The notes beneath the pieces were generated by a model, which was not told where the DNA came from, did no database searches, and was given only the letters and a program-made list of their open reading frames with translations. A stretch of 64,000 bases of DNA, taken from contig QPMI01000062.1 of NCBI GenBank assembly GCA_004431415.1, positions 434,001-498,000 of the forward strand, written 5' to 3'. This stretch comes from Cyanophora paradoxa. Lineage: Eukaryota > Glaucocystophyceae > Cyanophorales > Cyanophoraceae. Of the stretch, positions 21,384-32,981 are shown in pieces. The position numbers were made by a program, and so were the translations under genes. The first letter of the stretch is position 1. Every line of letters begins with the position of its first letter.

Positions 21384-24300
21384 CTCCTTGGCGCGGCGCT
21401 GCGCGGGGCGTCAGCCGTGCGCGAGGCGGGGCGGAGCAGGGGGGAGGGACCTTGGGGGCGGCGGCCTTGGCGCGCTCGCGGAACCAGGCCTCCAGGCGGG
21501 CGTCGGGCAGGTCGGGCGGCACCTGCCCCCGCGCCCCTCAGCCGCGAGGCCGGCGGGCCGGCGGGGAGGGGCGCACGGCGGGGACGAAGCGGCGGAGGGC
21601 GGCGACGGCGCGCTGGGCGGCCGCGAGCGGCGCGCGGTCCTCCTTGCTGCGCGCCTCGGCGGCCGCCATCGCCTCCACCGCGCGCTGCAGCAGCGCCTCC
21701 GGGCCCGACGCCTCCTCCCCGGCCCCGCCCGCCTCCCCGCCCGCCCCGGGGGCCCCTGCGGGGCGGCGGCGAGGCGCTGGGCGGCGCGCTCGAGGGCGGC
21801 GATGAGGGGCGCCAGGCTGGCGTCGAGGGCGGCGGGGAGGGTGCGGCGGGTGCCCTCGCGGAGGACGGCGGCGAGGGTGGCGGTGTCGCCGGCCTCGAGG
21901 AGGAGGGAGCAGTAGAGGGGCAGGTAGCGGGCCCCGTGGCGGATGGACTGCACCCACGTGCTCCGGCTCGTCTGCCGCCACATCCGCCACGCGAAGAGCT
22001 GCCGCCCCGCGCCCCCGGCCCCCTCCTTCTTGCCCCCGGCCGCCTCCTTCTTGCCCCCGCCCGCCTCCCCGGGCCCGTGCGCCGCCCGCTTCCCGCCCTT
22101 CTCCTGCGCGCGGCGGCGGCTCGCGGGGCGGGCGGGCTCGCGAAAGAGGCGGCGGGCGCGCCTGGCGGAAGAGGGAGGAGAGCTCCCTCAGGGCCCCCGC
22201 CTTGTCCCCCGCGGCGTCCAGCGCCCACGCGATCTGCGCCCCGCCTCGTTGGGGGCTGCGGGGCCGGAAGGGAGGGGCCACGCACGCGGTAGGTGGCCTT
22301 GAAGGTCCACTCGCAGGTCTCGAGGCAGCGGCGGAGGGCGCGGAGGCAGTCCCCGACGAGCTCCTCCCGGCCCCGCGGCGGCGCCGGCGTGAACTCGTCC
22401 CCCGCCCCCGCCCCCTCCCCCTCCCCCCGCCCCTCGAAGCTGTACTCCTCCACCAGCTTCACCTGCCGGGGGTACGCCGGCGTCGGACGACGCGCAAGGC
22501 GAGGGGGATGTGCGGCGCACGATCTCGGGGCTGTCGCCGCGGGAGAGGAGGAGCTTCAGGCGGGAGGCGTGCAGCCGGTACGGGATCTCCGCCTGCGCCG
22601 CCTCAGAGGAGAAGGCGCGCGAGGGGGCGGGGCGCGGGCGCGGGGAGGGGCGGGCCTCGGCCTGCTCCATGGAGGGCCCGCGCTCGGCGGCGAGGCGGAC
22701 AGCGGAGGCGTAGTGGGCGAGCCACTCGGCCGGCGGGTGCCCGAGCTTCTCCCCCACCTTGCCCAGCATGAAGGGGTACAGCCAGTGCTTCCCGTCCAGC
22801 TCCGCCGCCCGCGCGAAGGAGGCCGCCGCCCGCGCGCACAGCTCCCGCCGCTCCGGCGCGCCCCGCCCCACCTCCCGGATCTGCGCACCCCGCCAGCCGT
22901 CAGCTGCCGGCGGGGCTGCCCCCCGAAGGGGGGTACGGCGTGCCTTGTGGTAGAGCATGCGGCCGATCCACTTGTGGGCGGAGGCCGTGTTCGGCTGCAG
23001 CTTCCGCGCCATGCTGAAGCCCCGGATCGCCCGCTGCAGGCCCCTCAGCGCCGGCAAGGGGCGGGAGGGGTGGGGGGTGGGGGGGTACGCACCTCCCGGA
23101 AGCGCGCGGCGTTGTTGGGGGGCGGCTCGCCCTCGAGGGGCTCCAGCAGCTGCCGGTAGCGCTTCCCCAGCAGGTACCACGCCTGCGCGGGGCGGGGCTC
23201 GGGCCCCGCGCTCTCGAGGGGGGGTGGAGGGGGCGCGGGGCACCTGCCAGCGGTCGGGGCGCATGGCGAGGTCCTCGACGAGCAGCTTCACGACGCCCCG
23301 CGCCGCCTCCGCGTACCCCTCCCGCTTCTTGTCCACCCTCGTGCACTTCGCCGTCAGGAAGAAGAGCCGCGAGTGGATGTCTGCGGGGGAGCTGAGCGGG
23401 CGCGGGGAGGGGCGGGGGCGGGGGGCGCGGGGCACCGGCGTAGGGGAGGGCGGCGAGGGTCGCGCGGTCGAGCGGGGCGAGCTGCGGGCCGCCCTCCTCC
23501 GCCGGCGCCTGCCCCGCGCACGGCGCGCCCGCTCAGCGGCGGAGCCGAGGCGGAGGTGGCAAGCGGAGGGCGCGGGGCGCACGGTCACGTCGAGGTACTT
23601 CAGCACCGCCACCCGCGCCGTCTCCCGCACTGCCGTCCCGCTCGGGGCCGGGGAGCAGGGGAGGGGGCCGGCGGGGGCGCGCACGGGGCGGTGGCACGGC
23701 GCGAAAGGCGGGGGCGCGGGCGACGGTCTTGAGGGCGGCGAGGATCTCCTTCGGGGGCCGCTTGGTGCGCCAGTAGACGTTCTCCGCCCACGGCCGCACC
23801 AGGTCGAAGAGCAGCGCCGCCGCCCGGTCCGCCTCGGGCCCCTCCCAGAAGCCGTCCTCCCCCAGCGACGGCCGCGCCGCGCCCCCGTGCATGTGGTCCT
23901 TCAGCCGGTTCTGCCGGGGGGCTCGGGAAGGGCGCAGCGGGGGTCGGCGGGGCAGGGCCGGTGCGCACGGCGACGGCGGTCGAGAGCTCGACCTTCTCGT
24001 TGTAGAGGCAGTAGAAGCACTGCGCCAGCTGCGGGCGCGGCTCAGCGCGGGGCGGGCGGGAGGCGCGAGCGCGGGGCCGGGGCGCGCCTCGGCCTCGCGC
24101 TCGAGCTGCGCCTCGCCGGTCTCCCCGGGGGCGGCTCGGGGGCCTCCTCGCCGCCCTCCTCCTCCCCGCCGGCCGGGCGGCGCGGGGGCCGGCCCCGCGG
24201 CCGCTTCGGGGAGCGCTCGGGGGCCTCCTCGGGGGCCTCGGGCCCCGCGGGGCCCTCCTCGTCGCTGCCCGAGTCGGCAGGGCCCTCGGGGGCCCGGTCC

Positions 24301-27300
24301 TCCAGCAGCGCCACCATCACCATCTTCAGCAGCACGCCTGCCCCCGCCCCGGCCTCAGCGGACAGGGACGAGGCGGGGCGGGCCGGGCCGGGGGCGCGCG
24401 CCCTGCTTGGCGCAGCAGGCGTGGAGGGCCGCCGCGCTCTTGTGGGCGAGGCAGAGGAGGTGGAGGCGGGCGAGCGCCGGGGGCGCCCCGCCCTGCGCCC
24501 CCTGCCCGCAGGCGTACCAGAGGTGGTAGAAGGCGAGCCAGGCCTGCACCAGCGCCGCCTTGTGCTCCGCCGCCGGCTTCGGGGTCTGCTGGAGGGCGAC
24601 CAGCAGGGCGGCGACGGCGGCGGCGGCCTCGGCGAGGGCGGCCGGGGCGAGGCTGGGCTCCTCGCCGCGGGCGGCGCGGGCGGCGCGGGCGGCGGCCTCG
24701 GCGGGGTCGGGGCGCCAGGCCGACGGCGAGGCGGCCCCGTCCTCGTGCAGCAGCGCCAGCAGACGCTCCAGCAGCCCCTCCGCCTGCCCCGCCTTTCAGC
24801 GCTGCGCGGGAGGGCGGGCGAATGGGAGTTCGCATGGCGCACGCGGGCGGCGGCGGCGGCGGGGAGGCCCGGCTTGGGCCCCTCGGGGCTCCCCAGGGCC
24901 CGCCGCAGGAGTGCCACGGCGCACTGGAGGGCGCAGGGGCGCCCCGCGCGCCCCATCCGCATGCAGCTCTGCCGCGCGCCCTCACGAACGGCGGCAGAAC
25001 GTTGGGTGGGGCGGCGGGGCGGGGGCGGACCTCGAGGAGGAGGTCGGAGAGGCGCTCGCGCTGCTCGGGGGCGAGGCCGCGCCCCGCCTCCGCGCGCTCC
25101 CGCGGGGCGGGGCGCCCCTCCAGGTCCACCCCGAGGAGCAGCGGGGCCAGCAGCGCGGCGGCCTCGCCGTGCGCACCCGCCGCGAAGGCCGCCTCGGCGT
25201 GCGAGCCGGCGGAGAGGTGCCGCAGCCGCTCGGCGGCCCCCCGCACCGCCCCGGGCGTCAGCTCGGCGGCCGCCCCGGGGACCGCAGCAGCCGCCGGAGG
25301 AGAGCGGGGGGAGGCGGGGCGCCCTCGGGCGTGGCGGGGGCGCCGAGGGCGGCGGGGATGGCGGCGAGGGCGGCGGCGCAGGCGTCGACGGCGGCGGAGA
25401 GCTCGTCCCAGGGGGCGCCCCGCAGCTCGGCGGCCCGCCAGCGCACCCACGCGCAGCGCGCCCGGAGCACCGCCGCCTCCGCCCCAGGGCCCCGAGGGCG
25501 GCCGCAAGCGCCCCCCGCGTCAGACGCGCCGCCTGCGGAGGCCGTCGGCAAGCAGGGGAGGGGGCGGGAAGGCGGAGCGCACGTGCGCGAGGTGCTCGTC
25601 GCGCCTCGCGTCGGCAGCACCGGCGGGGCTCGCGGCGGGGGCGCCGCGGGGGCCGTCGGCGGCGGCGTCGGCGTGCAGCTCCGCCAGGAGCACCGCCACC
25701 TGCAAGGCGCGTCGGGAGGGGCGGGAACGCCGCGGCGGCGGCGAGCGGGGCCGGGGGCGCACGGCTGCGGGGAGTGGGTCGCAGAGGAGGCCCTCGAGGG
25801 CGCGCTCGGCGGCCAGGAGGGCTCCCCTGAGGCGGCGGCTCACGCGGCGCGCCTCGAGGGGGCCGCCGCGGGGCCACAGGGGCTCCTCGGCCCCCCCTCG
25901 GGGGCGAGGAAGGCGGCGGCGGAGGGGGCCGGCCCGCCGGCGAATGCGGCCAGTGACGCGCAGACGGCCTCGGCGCACGTGAGGCCGCCCAGCGCCGCCA
26001 CCCAATCCAGCGGCACCCGCGCCTCCTCCGCATCCTCCCCGGCCGCCCCCTCCTCGCCCTGGGCCGCGCCGTGCACCCCGAGGGGCCCGCCCCCTCCGCC
26101 CCGGCCGCGGGGGCCTCGCCGGCGCCGGCCTCGGCAGCCTCCGCCTTCGCCCTGCGCGGAGGCTTCAGCGCGGCGGAGCGGCGAGGGGGGAGGGGCGCAC
26201 GGGACGGAGGCGGGGATGAAGGGGGCGAGGAGGGTGTCGAGGGGCAGGGGCGCGGCGCCGGCCTTGCCGGCCGCGGCGCCGGCGACCGCCGCCCGCTGCT
26301 TCTCCTCCGCCTTGCGCTGCGACTGGCGCGTCCCCGCCCCGCCCGCCTTCTCCCCCGCCCCCGCCCCCGCCTCCTGCGCCCCCGCCGTCCCGCCGGCCTG
26401 CGAGGCGGCCGGTGCAGCATCCTGCGTGCCTCCCGCTGCGGCCTCTTGCGTGGCGGCCGGCGCGGGCTCTTCCGTGGCCCCCGATGCGGCCTCTTCCGTG
26501 CCTCCTGGCGCAGCCTCCTGCGTGGCGGCTGACGGAGTCTCCAGGGCGCCCGCCGGGGCAGCATCCTGCGCTGCGGCCGGAGCAGCCTCCTGCGAAGCGG
26601 CCGGCGGGGCAGAGACGGCCTGCGTGGCGGCCCCCGCCGTATCCTCCGAGCCGTCGACCTCCATGGGGGCCGGCCTCGCGGCGCCCTCCTCCTCCTCCCC
26701 CGCCCCCGCCTCGCCGCCCGCCTCCCCCTTCTTTGCCTCTGCATCCGCCGCCTCCTCGGCCTCTTCTTTGGCGCCGTCCGTCTGCATCGGCGCCGCCGCC
26801 TCCTCGGGCGCCGCCGCCTCCGCCGGCTTCGCCGCCTCCGGGAGAGGGGGCGGCGGGGGCGGGGCGGGGGGCGGGGCGGCCTCGTCCATCGGCACGTCCC
26901 TCGCCTCGGGCGCGGGGGCCGGCTCCGCCACCTCCACCGTGATGGCCGCGTTCAGCAGCGCCCGGCCCTCCTCCGCCCTGTGCCGCCCTCGCACGCGCCG
27001 CGGGGGCCGGGCGGGCGGGGCCGGCGGGGCGGACCGGGCGGCGAGGGCGGCGGCGGTGGCGACGAGGGCGGAGAGCAGGGCCTCCCACGTCGGCGCCCGC
27101 AGCTTCACGGCCGCCGTCGTCTCTGCGCGCGCCAGAGTCGGACGAAGAGGGCGCAGCGGGCGGGCCGGGCGGCCCCCGCACCGAGGGCCGGCTCGCAGGC
27201 CGGGCCGGGCCTGTACCCGCCGCGCTCCGCGGCGAGCCGCTCGGCGAGGCGCGCCACCTGAGCGGCCTGCGGGTCCGGCGCCTGTTCCGCCTCCTCCTGC

Positions 27301-28287
27301 TCCGCCCCGAGCCCGTACCAGCCGCTCGCCGCCGCCCTGCGTGTCGCGCTCAGCGGGGGCGGGCGGCGGTGCGTGTTGGGGCGAGGGGCGGGCACCTCCT
27401 GGGCTCCGGGGCGGCGGCCGGGGCGGGGCCGGCGGCGGCGTGGGAGCGGAGGGCGAGGAGGACGGCGTCGGCGGCGGGGCGGGCGGGGTGCGCCTCGGGG
27501 ACCTTGAGGGCGGCGCGCCGGGCCGCCTCGTCGTCGCCCAGGGCGAAGAGGACCTCGGCGAGGGTGGGGAGGGCGAGCGGGTGCTGCCCGTTGCGCGCCA
27601 CCGCCACCTCCAGCGCGTGCCGCGCCACGTTCAGCAGCCCCGAGCGCCGCGCCGCCTCCGCCAGGCGGCACCACAGCAGCACGTCCGAGCTCTCCAGCTC
27701 CGTCGCCTGCCGCCGCCCCGCGTCGGCCGGGCCGGCGGCGGGACCCCCGAGGGTGCGGGGGCGAACGCACGCGGACGAAGCAGCGGAGGGCGTCGTCGGG
27801 GCGCGAGCGCGCCTCGTGCACGGCGGCGAGGTTCTTGAGGGTCAGGTACTTCACCTGCTGCGCCAGCGGCCGCGCCCGCATGCTCGTCTGCCCGCTCCCC
27901 CGCTGGCCCCCGACCCTCAGCGCCCGGCGGTCAGCCTCGCGCCCGCCGGGCACGTCGCACCTCGCAGGCCTGGATGAGAGGCTCGGCCAGGACGCTCTCG
28001 TACTTCTGCTGCGCCCCGTCGAGGTCGCCGTTGGTCTGCAGGCCCAGAGCTTGCTCATACGTGTTACGAATGCGCGACTCCTGCACTCGCCAGGGTCAGG
28101 GACTGCCGGCGGGCGGCGGGGAGGGTTCGCGCCTGCGCTTCGAGGGTCTCGCGCTCCTCGTCGGACGCCGCGGAAGGCCTCGCGGACGCCGAAGCGGCCG
28201 CACGCGTGGCGGCGAACCGAATCTGCGCCCGCTGCGTCAGCGGGGGCCGGGCGGCGAGTGCGTTCGTCTTCCCGCGCTCCGCACCAT
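20875..28287 (-). CDS. CABIN1: CABIN1 / Hir3-like TPR histone chaperone subunit (HIRA complex)
   Basis: The start ATG complements 28285-28287 and is cut off by an intron immediately after the G. The next exon gives IRFAATRAAASAS, so the protein begins M-IRFAAT, resembling the start of animal CABIN1. TPR units follow: NTYEQALGLQTNGDLDGAQQ, QVKYLTLKNLAAVHEARSR, and LLWCRLAEAARRSGLLNVAR followed by HALEVAVARNGQHPLALP. Then an Ala/Glu/Thr/Gln-rich low-complexity insert (about 26390-26910), RQSQRKAEEKQRAA, DTLLAPFIPAS, and long helical repeats including FSMARKLQPNTASAHKWIGR, LDGKHWLYPFMLGKVGEKLG and IPYRLHASRLKLLLS. Known role: scaffold of the HIRA complex for replication-independent H3.3 deposition. 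The C-terminal tail (poly-Ala, Pro/Arg-rich) is uncertain; stop near 20875. The gene ends about 70 bases from the converging coiled-coil gene. Confidence 0.82.
21350..21385 (-). repeat. GCG/GCC trinucleotide run (poly-Ala or poly-Arg coding)
   Basis: About twelve consecutive GCG units on plus (GCC on minus) near the 3' end of the CABIN1-like gene. In the frame that follows RRAKE it encodes poly-alanine; other frames give poly-Arg or poly-Pro. A trinucleotide tract like this can vary in length between individuals or be miscounted in assembly. Confidence 0.7.
26390..26660 (-). repeat. Degenerate Ala/Thr/Gln/Glu repeat inside the CABIN1-like gene
   Basis: Tandem imperfect units of about 10-11 residues of the type ATQEAAPGGTEEAASG / AAAQDAAPAG. 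On plus these read as CCTCCTGCG, GCATCCTGCG and GCCTCTTGCG motifs every 30-33 bases. They form an acidic, disordered linker between the TPR region and the RQSQRK basic patch. Confidence 0.65.
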
Positions 28288-28428
28288 GAGGGCGCAATCG
28301 CTCCAAAAGCGCCTCCCGGGCCTCTGCTGTCCCTCTAGGGCATCCGAACTTCACGCAGCTAGTTCAAGCTTTCCGCAACGCTCTACCCCCCGCACGTCTC
28401 CCGCTTTGACTTGGCCCGGCCTCTCCCG
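28288..28428. promoter_or_regulatory. Short bidirectional promoter, CABIN1-like / TBCB
   Basis: Only 141 bases separate the minus-strand ATG (28287) and the plus-strand ATG (28429), so both genes must share or interdigitate their core promoters and 5' leaders. The segment contains CTAGTTCAAGCTTTCCGCAACG (about 28360-28381). No canonical TATA box is seen. Confidence 0.55.
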
Positions 28429-29576
28429 ATGGCAGAAATCCTCGCGGGCGGCGCAGGAGCACGCGTAGAGGTAAGGCGGCGTTTTGCAGCTGTCTGGTGG
28501 CCACGCGATGCCCGCTGACGCCAGCGAGCGCAGTTCACGCACTCGGTGCTTACAGGAGATGGCCTCGGCCGCCTCGAGACGCTGCAGGCCAACATGACGC
28601 TCGGCAGGCTCAGGGCACGCCCGCGCGCCGCCGTCCAAATCCGGCCGCGCCACTGACGCGCTTCGCGCGCGCAGGACCGGTTGTACGCCATTTTCGGGAC
28701 CAAGCCGGACCACCAGAAGCTGCAAATCAAGTCCTCAGACGGCGCGGTCCTTCGGACGATCGCTCCGGAGGACGACGGCGCCATCCCCGTCTCAGCTTTG
28801 AACGTGCAGGACGGCATGCGCATCCACGTGCGCTTTCCCGCTCTCTATGAGTGCTCTGCGTGCTCATAGAAGCGCTCGCAGGTCGTCGACGTGGACCCCA
28901 CAGGCGCGCTGGCGGCGCTGACAGACGTCTCCCGCGTCGAGAAGTACACCATGTCGGAGGGCGACTACGACAAGCGCACTGGTCCCTCGAAGCCTTGCAT
29001 GTAATGCCTCCTTGCCCATCTCACGCCCGGCCAGACAACTTCCGCAAGTGGAAGGAAAAGAACATGCAGAAGCCGGCAGCCGGGGAATCCAGCGATGCGG
29101 GAGCTGACAAGGCGACGAATGCGGCCGATGTAGCAGAAAAGATCAAGGTGGGCGATCGCTGCATGGTGCAGGGCGACTTCCCGAGGAAAGGGACCGTGAA
29201 GTTCGTAGGTGATCATGAGCAGATGTACATGTGCGCTTTGTGAGCACTGAATTGCCTTCTAACCCCGCACAGGCGACGTCAAGTTCTCTGCGGGGGTGTG
29301 GGTCGGAGTGCAGCTAGATGAGCCATCGGGCAAGAACGACGGCAGGTTCGCCTCCTCTTCTGCCCCGTGCTGCGCTCCCCGCTTCTCACGGCGGCCTGCA
29401 GTGTGAAGGACGTGAGGTACTTCGAGTGCCCGCCGAAGTACGGCGTTTTCGTGCAGCCGGACAAGGTCCAGGTCGGGGGTGCGTTGCGGCCCTCGGGTGC
29501 ACACCCCGCCCTCCGCTGATGGGCGCCGCATGCAGACTTCCCGGAGGATGAACTGGGGGACGACGACGAGCTGTAG
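28429..29576 (+). CDS. TBCB: Tubulin-folding cofactor B (UBL plus CAP-Gly)
   Basis: ATG 28429, exon 1 28429-28470 (MAEILAGGAGARVE), then FTHSVLTGDGLGRLETLQAN and DRLYAIFGTKPDHQKLQIKS, a ubiquitin-like domain ending at RIHV. VVDVDPTGALAALTDVSRVE and YTMSEGDYDKRTDNFRKWKE follow, then the CAP-Gly domain: VGDRCMVQGDFPRKGTVKFV, GDVKFSAGVWVGVQLDEPSG with GKNDG and VKDVRYFECPPKYGVFVQPD. The protein ends DELGDDDEL, the acidic tail expected for this family. Known role: with cofactors E and others, TBCB handles alpha-tubulin after chaperonin folding. Intron 28615-28674 appears to start with GC, since continuous family spacing favours GRLR-DRLYAIFG. Divergent from CABIN1. Confidence 0.93.
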
Positions 29577-29985
29577 ATCGAGATCTAGAGCATCCGAGCT
29601 TGTGCACGTGCAGAAGCTCCCGTCAAGCCCCCGGGAGGCCCCGCCGCCCCCGCCCTCCTTTCAAGCGCTCCGCGCCGGCGGCCGGTGATAGCGCTAGCTG
29701 TAGCGTTGTCCGTTAGCAATTGCATGCGCAAGCTCGAGCTCGAGCAACGGGAGACGAGAGACGTGACGACAACGAGCTGTAGGGCATGCGAGCTTATGCG
29801 CATGCAAAGGCTCCCCCTAGGCTCAATTGAATTCGAAAGAGGAAAGGCTCGGAGGAAATTCAATTCGATCTTCGTATTCAAGAACATAGTCCGACGGTCA
29901 ACAAATAGATGCCTAGGGTTCAAGGGTTAACACGTAAACGTATGTACAACTGCAAAGCTGGCCTCCTCGAGGAGCGACGCCGCGC
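29577..29985. other. Spacer between converging TBCB and SulP genes, with partial 3'-end duplication
   Basis: Non-coding by inspection. Bases 29764-29818 repeat, with mismatches and a 14-base gap, the end of TBCB (GACGACAACGAGCTGTAG versus GACGACGACGAGCTGTAG) and its first 3' flank (CATGCGAGCTTATGC versus CATCCGAGCTTGTGC). The rest is moderately AT-rich with AATTGAATTCG and GGAAATTCAATTCG near 29824-29865. Confidence 0.55.
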
Positions 29986-32981
29986 CTAGGCGACGACGAT
30001 GACGGCGGCCTCCTCGAGGAGCGCGTCGACGAGGGCCGGCCGCTGCTCGATATCGGCGCCGGCCTCCCCCGCGAGCGCCTCGAGGCTCGCCGCGAAGTGC
30101 TCCACGGGGTGCAGCCGGTGCGCGTGGTCGCACGCCGCCAGCATCGCCCGCGCCGCCTCGCTCGCCCCCACGAAGACCGCCGGCTTGCCGGCGTCGATCA
30201 TGGCGCCGGCCGCGTCGATGAGGGCGTGGGCGGCGGAGATGTCGAGGGCCGTGCAGCGGGTGAGGTCGACGAGGGCCGGACGCGCGACGCTGGCGTCGGC
30301 GAGGGCGGAGGCGGCGGCGGCGAGGCGGGCGAGGGTGAGGCTGGAGAGGAAGGTGGCGGGGCCGGCGAGCTCGAGCACGTCCACCGGCTCGCCGGCGCCG
30401 CCCTCGGCGATGGCGTACACGGAGGAGCCGCACGTCGCCGAGCGCTTCATCCCGCCCCCGAGGAGCCGGCTGCAGAGGCTCGAGGGGGCCAGCGAGCCCG
30501 AGCCCGAGCTCGAGCCGCCCAGCAGCGCCGAGGCCTCGCTGGGGGCCGGCGAGGCGCAGGGCCGCCCTGCCAGCGACGAGACGCAGTCGGTGGAGGCGCA
30601 GCGCGAGGGCCCCGCCGAGCTCGCCGGCGTCGCCGCCTCGCCACGCCCCGCTGAGATCGCCGAGCGCAGCGCGTGCCGCGAGGGCCCCGCGGGGGCCCAC
30701 ATCGAGCGCTGCCCGGGGGCGCCGCAGCAGGCGGGGGCTTGGGGGGCCGGCGCGGGGCTGGTCGCCCCGGCCGCGGCTGCGGCGCGGGCTTCTTCGAGGG
30801 TGAGGGCGGGGCGGACGGCGAGGGCGAGGCGACCGCGGGGCCCGCGGAGGAGGGCGAGGGCGGCGGAGACGGCGACGCCGACGGCGACGCCGGCCATGAC
30901 GTCGGCGGCCGCCACGACGGAGACGGTCGCCAGCCACGCGAGGCCCTCCGCCCGGCTCGCCTGCCCCGCCGCGTGGGGGGGCGCGGGGCCGGGGCCGGGG
31001 CGGGGCGGGGCGCACCCCCAGGATCTCGCGGATCTCGCGCGGGGAGAGCATGCGGAGGGCGACGGAGATGAGCACGCCCGCCAGCACCGGCATCGGGATG
31101 CGGCCCAGCAGCCTGCGCCGCGCCGCGTCGGAAAGACGCCGGCGCCGGCGTCGCGGCGGGGCGGGGCGGAGCGCGCACGGGGTGAGGGCGTAGACGACGA
31201 GCACGAGGGCGGCGCCGCAGAGGACGCCCGAGCGGCGCGTCATCGCGCCGCTCTGGATGTTCAGGGAGGAGCGGACGATGACGGAGGAGACGGGCATGCC
31301 GCCGAAGGCGCACGCCATGAGGTTCGCGAGGCCCTGCCCGATGAGCTCCTGGTCGGGGTCGTGCCGCCGGGCGCGGGCCTTCGAGAGGCGGTCGACGGCC
31401 GAGGAGGAGAGCAGCGACTCGACCGAGGCGACGCCGAAGACCTGCGCGCGGGGCCGGGCGTCAGAGGCGGCGCGCCGCCCCGGGCCGTGCGAGCGGACCA
31501 CGAGGGTGTAGCTGGCGAGGGCGGCGGCGTTCGCGGCGGAGACGAAGGCGAAGTCGGGGAGGCGGGGCGCCGGCAGGCTGCTGGGGATGTGGCCGATGGA
31601 GGGGACGGGGAGGGCGAGGGCGGCGCTCGCGGCGGTGAGGGCGAGGACGGAGGTGAGGGTGGCGGGGAGGCGCCCGAGGAAGGGGACGCGGGGCAGGGCG
31701 AGGATGCAGGCGACGGTGGCGGCGGCGAGGGCCGCCGAGGCCGGGTTGGCGCCCCCGATCGCCCCCGCCACGTGCCGCAGCACGTCCAGCGAGTGCGAGC
31801 TCGGCGGCTTCGACAGGCTCAGCGCCGTCGGCAGCTGCTGCACCAGCACCGTCACCCCTGCGCCGCGCCGCTTAAGCTTCGGCAGGGCGATCGCGAGGCG
31901 GGCGGAGCTGGAGCGGCGAACCGATGCCGCCGGTGAAGCCGGCGACGACGGGGACGGGGACGAAGCGGGCGAGGGCGCCGAGGGAGAGGATGCCGGAGAG
32001 GGCCTGCAGCGCCCCGCACGCCCCCGTCACGAGGACCACCCCGGCCGCCCCGAAGTGCCCGTAGATCGAGTAGCACGTCGCCACGATCGCGGCCTGGGCG
32101 CGCGTGAGCTCGGCTGTCGGGAAGAGAGCTGCCAGCGCGCACCGCGGGGCCGCTCACGGCGAGGGGAGTTCCCCCTGCGAGCGGCGGTCAGCAGGGCCGA
32201 AGGCCGGCGCGGCGCAGGGGCGGAAGGGAAGGCGCCTGCGAGAGAGGCGACTACGGCTCCGACAATGGCAGTGAGGAGGCCGACCTCAGGCGGAAGGCCC
32301 GCCCCCACCGCTGCGCTCGAAAGGTCGGGCGCGGCGCGCGATGTGATCTGAAGTCAAAAGAGCCGCGGACCGATGGCGAGGGAGAGAGGAACGCTGACGA
32401 AGGCGATGATGAATCCCGCCTGCGCGAGCACGGCGGAGCTCAAATTTTTTTCGGCGGGGAAGGCGGCGGGGGAGGATGGGGCGGACCTGCAGGTCGTTAC
32501 GAAGGTTGGCGGCGGAGGAGAGGAGACCGGCCCACTCGCGCGCGAGCGCTCGAAGTCCCAGGTCCAGGCGCGGCTTCCAGGATTCGTTCGCGGAGAGAGC
32601 GCTAGCGGGAACGGAAGGAGGCCGCGCGCTCGCGGACGAAAGCTGCTGCGCTTGCAATTGCTGCTTGGACGATGCGCGTGCGGGGGGGCTCGGCGAAGGC
32701 CTGAACGTGAAGAAGGGAAGAAGGGGCGAATCCTGGGGCTTGCGAATCAGATCAAAACCACATCACAGGGGCGGGTGTCGGCGTACGTTAGCTGTTCGCT
32801 GAAATGTGAAGGGGTTGCCCAAGAGTGGAGTGGCTTCCGTACGCGCGTTCGTCAGGCCATTGAGATCGTCGGCGGAGACCGAGTTGACGAGACTGCGAAA
32901 GTTGAAGGCAGGCGCCGGCGCTCGTGGCGCGGCTGAAGCCGTTGAGGACCGCGGCAACGGCGCAGGAAGATCGGCCGCCAT
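29986..32981 (-). CDS. SulP / SLC26-type anion transporter with C-terminal STAS domain
   Basis: ATG complements 32979-32981 (MAADLPAPLPRSS...). The stop complements 29986-29988. After a Ser/Pro-rich cytosolic N-terminus, membrane segments appear in family order: AGFIIAFVSVPLSLAIG, EVGLLTAIVGAVVASLAG, ATCYSIYGHFGAAGVVLVTG, GILSLGALARFVPVPVVAGF followed by TGGI, LPATLTSVLALTAASAALAL and FGVASVESLLSSSAVDRLSK. Then come HDPDQELIGQGLANLMACAF, GMPVSSVIVRSSLNIQSGAM, and MPVLAGVLISVALRMLSPRE. The cytosolic STAS domain reads VYAIAEGGAGEPVDVLELAG, PALVDLTRCTALDISAAHAL and AGKPAVFVGASEAARAMLAA. Known role: transport of sulfate, bicarbonate or related anions. Substrate cannot be told. The N-terminal exon joins (32450-32800) are the least certain part. 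Confidence 0.85.

Noticed and set aside
22957-25830. 957-codon open frame on plus
   Set aside because: Lies antisense to the CABIN1-like exons, low complexity, no recognisable domain; the opposite strand gives family-matching TPR exons.
24560-27838. 1092-codon open frame on plus
   Set aside because: Same reason: antisense to CABIN1 exons and introns, composed of Ala/Gly/Arg runs.
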